Position numbers and translations under genes: made by a program. A DNA stretch of 6,611 nt from Candidatus Gastranaerophilales bacterium (GTDB lineage: Bacteria > Cyanobacteriota > Vampirovibrionia > Gastranaerophilales > Gastranaerophilaceae): assembly GCA_944324205.1 (NCBI GenBank), contig CALUVK010000087.1:1-6611 (forward strand), given 5' to 3'. The stretch's first letter is position 1. Every line of letters starts with the position of its first letter. Shown here piece by piece: positions 5,226 to 6,611 of the stretch. Below the pieces are notes generated by a model. It did not search any database. It saw only the letters and a list, made by a program, of their open reading frames with translations, and had not been told where the DNA came from.

Positions 5226-5720
5226 TTATTCGGATAATATACTCTCGCCTGAAATCTTTTCGCCCTTAATCATATACTTAGCATGCTCTGTTTTCATGAG
5301 ATGATTATCAACTAAAGAATAAGACTCCAGAGTTAAATCATTGATACCGGAAAAAGTATTTTTGTCCAGTCTTATTGTAACTGTATCTGTTAAAACCTTA
5401 TTGTCATAAGGTGCTTTTTTTGAAAATACAATCAAATTTCCTTCGACAGTTTTAACCGAAATTTCAGCATTCGCTCCGCTAAACGGGTTCGAAAGCGTAA
5501 TCTTGTCTCCGACACGCGATAAATTCCACATATCAGTACTTGCCGGCTTAAATGTACCATAGCTGTTAGTGTCAGCTAAATTTGCCTTAACTCTCCAGCT
5601 TCCGAAAAACGCCTTTGGAATGTCATTAATCGACACTCCTGCATTAAGAACCATATCATCAGCAAATACAGTTCCAACAGATAACAATAATAAAATCAAA
5701 AATAATATAGCTCTCTTCAT
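5226..5720 (-). CDS. Small exported protein of unknown function
   Basis: This encodes 164 residues. MKRAILFLILLLLSVGTVFA is a textbook Sec signal peptide (K2-R3, hydrophobic core, VFA cleavage after ~20), and there is no lipobox cysteine, so a soluble periplasmic or secreted protein of about 144 residues is expected. The mature part alternates short hydrophobic and polar stretches (GSWRVKA, DKITLSN, ISVKTVEG, VTIRLDK), which suggests an all-beta, lipocalin- or barrel-like fold; this is inference. It has no cysteines. I do not recognise the family. The start sits only 6 bases after a -10 TATAAT with no Shine-Dalgarno, so the mRNA may be leaderless. It is followed 67 bp later by the symporter gene on the same strand, which has its own promoter. 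Confidence 0.85.
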   Translation of the reverse strand: MKRAILFLILLLLSVGTVFADDMVLNAGVSINDIPKAFFGSWRVKANLADTNSYGTFKPASTDMWNLSRVGDKITLSNPFSGANAEISVKTVEGNLIVFSKKAPYDNKVLTDTVTIRLDKNTFSGINDLTLESYSLVDNHLMKTEHAKYMIKGEKISGESILSE

Positions 5721-5726
5721 ATAGTT

Positions 5727-5754
5727 ATTATACCAGTAATTTTAAAAAAGTCAT
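5727..5754 (-). promoter_or_regulatory. Extended -10 promoter of the exported-protein gene
   Basis: On the minus strand the sequence reads ATGACT (5754-5749), 16 bases, then TATAAT (5732-5727) preceded by TGG, an extended -10. Transcription would start about 7 bases later, at or within a base or two of the A of ATG 5720. Confidence 0.65.
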
Positions 5755-5760
5755 TTATAA

Positions 5761-5871
5761 TATGTTGATGTAAATAAGACATTCAATGATAAAACTCCGT
5801 TAGAGTATGTAAAAAAATGTAAACAAAGTGAATTTGCAGAAATTTTAATTAAAAATGGAGCAATTGAATAA
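5761..5871 (+). pseudogene. Remnant of an ankyrin-repeat protein gene (3' end only)
   Basis: A 36-codon open stretch ends at TAA 5869-5871 and encodes DVNKTFNDKTPLEYVKKC, then KQSEFAEILIKNGAIE. This is a recognisable final ankyrin repeat: xTPLxYAxx, then a second helix xxIAEILIKNGA. An in-frame stop (5758-5760) precedes it and no start codon or ribosome site is present. It lies in the 254-bp gap between two minus-strand genes and in the opposite direction, overlapping nothing. It is probably the leftover 3' end of a deleted gene. Confidence 0.65.
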
Positions 5872-5910
5872 CCTTCTTACACAAGCTAGTCTGCATTCAA
5901 GCTTGCGCCC

Positions 5911-5939
5911 ATGTTAAATCTATGATTTATCGCTCCTAC
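5911..5939 (+). repeat. Degenerate, partial copy of the stem-loop element (hairpin 3 and right end)
   Basis: GTTAAATC-TAT-GATTTATC followed by GCTCCTAC resembles hairpin 3 plus the CCTAC right end of copies A-C (GGTAAATC-NNN-GATTTACC). The preceding GTCTGCA (5889-5895) resembles the element's left end. Hairpins 1 and 2 are missing, so this may be an internally deleted derivative or chance. Confidence 0.35.
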
Positions 5940-5963
5940 TTATCTACAAACTATAGTAGATAA
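5940..5963 (-). other. Stem-loop downstream of the cysteine-containing gene
   Basis: TTATCTAC and GTAGATAA form an 8-bp stem around an 8-base loop, 12 bases beyond the stop of the gene ending at 5975. There is no T-run after it on the minus strand, so it is at best a weak or non-canonical 3' structure. Confidence 0.4.
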
Positions 5964-5974
5964 ACATTTTCATC

Positions 5975-6611
5975 TTACAGAGTGTTCAATACAGAACAAG
6001 CTGTTGAATCTAATTTGAAACCTTCCGGAAAAGGACCTTGCGGATAATCATTATATCTGGAATAGCTACATCTTTCTGCTTCAGGGTTTATATATATATA
6101 TTTATTGTCTATACCATATAAAATATTCATTAAACCATTTGAATAAACGGTAGTCGGTGAGGAATGTGCATAAGCATATGATGAACAAGAGCTTTCACCT
6201 ATATTTATAGTACAAGTTTCTGTATATCCTTCATCAACATAAAATCCTTCCGGGAAAGCTTCTTTTAATGCCTCAATTCTTGCATCTCCAGTTATATTAA
6301 AACCACCACTCATCCATATACCTATTACGCCGCCATCTGACGTTACCATTCCTCTTTGCGACCCTGGTGCACCATCAGAGTCAGAAAGAATAATAGTAGA
6401 ATTTGCCGGATATTGTAATTGAGCATACCGCCTTTCTTTACGCCAAGTATAACCTGTTGCTGAATCTACTACACTGTCAGTAATATTAACGCAATTAACT
6501 TTCCTTCCTTTATAAACATCCCCACATTTGATTACAGTTCCATCCGTCGTATCAGGACCCCAATCAGCGCCAGCTTCTGGAGTTCCACCTCCCGGATTAA
6601 CAGCAGAGCCG
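5975..6611 (-). CDS. C-terminal part of a probably extracellular cysteine-containing protein (5' end outside window)
   Basis: The reading frame is open from the right edge of the window to the stop at 5975, giving 211 residues; the ATG at 6349 is internal, not the start. The sequence begins with a Gly/Pro linker (NPGGGTPEAGADWGPDTTDG), followed by a region with six cysteines in three close or paired groups (KCGDVYKGRKVNC, ETCTINIGESSC, ERC...TAC). It is rich in Tyr, Ser and Gly. This composition fits a disulphide-stabilised surface or secreted domain, for example the globular part of a pilin-like or adhesin-like protein, but I do not recognise the family. The N-terminus, and so any signal peptide or prepilin leader, is not visible. 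Confidence 0.8.
   Translation of the reverse strand, partial: GSAVNPGGGTPEAGADWGPDTTDGTVIKCGDVYKGRKVNCVNITDSVVDSATGYTWRKERRYAQLQYPANSTIILSDSDGAPGSQRGMVTSDGGVIGIWMSGGFNITGDARIEALKEAFPEGFYVDEGYTETCTINIGESSCSSYAYAHSSPTTVYSNGLMNILYGIDNKYIYINPEAERCSYSRYNDYPQGPFPEGFKLDSTACSVLNTL

Noticed and set aside
5975..6349. Complete 124-residue gene starting at ATG 6349
   Set aside because: The same frame is open to the window edge with coding-like sequence and two more cysteines, so the ATG is internal.

Overview
The window is AT-rich bacterial DNA with AGGAG-type ribosome binding sites. Several proteins carry a short NF(K/R) box near the N-terminus, and gene remnants are common. From general impression, not from any search, this fits an uncultivated gut Gastranaerophilales (Vampirovibrionia/Melainabacteria) genome; that assignment is an inference of moderate strength.

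Layout: 1-87 is the 3' end of a gene whose product looks like a class III nucleotide cyclase C-terminus. Then come a putative zinc metallopeptidase with HEFLH (124-963, +), a two-gene overlapping operon on the minus strand (1797-2399, then 1098-1804, the latter broken by a frameshift at a 5-bp tandem repeat), and an unrecognised gene on the plus strand (2712-3437). At 3688-3777 a second, start-less copy of the cyclase 3' end appears, followed by a strong bidirectional terminator. To its right the minus strand carries a sodium/proton:dicarboxylate or glutamate symporter (3833-5158), a small exported protein (5226-5720) and the 3' part of a large cysteine-containing protein that runs off the right edge (5975-6611). 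A start-less ankyrin-repeat remnant lies at 5761-5871 on the plus strand.

The stretch 88-3687 looks like an accessory island. It is bounded by ~85-bp direct repeats of the cyclase 3' end. It contains three copies of an 84-bp element made of three packed stem-loops (1001-1085, 2526-2609, 3482-3565) and two direct copies of a ~100-bp non-coding block (2408-2509, 3569-3670). The stem-loop elements separate its genes, so the island reads as repeat-bounded cassettes. No integrase or transposase gene is visible.

How the genes work together: only the minus-strand pair 1797-2399/1098-1804 is clearly co-translated (8-base overlap). The products of 1797-2399 and 2712-3437 share an overall plan and may be diverged paralogues, possibly degenerate relatives of M16 peptidases without a catalytic motif. 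The symporter and the exported protein each have their own promoter and look like ordinary housekeeping or envelope genes next to the island.
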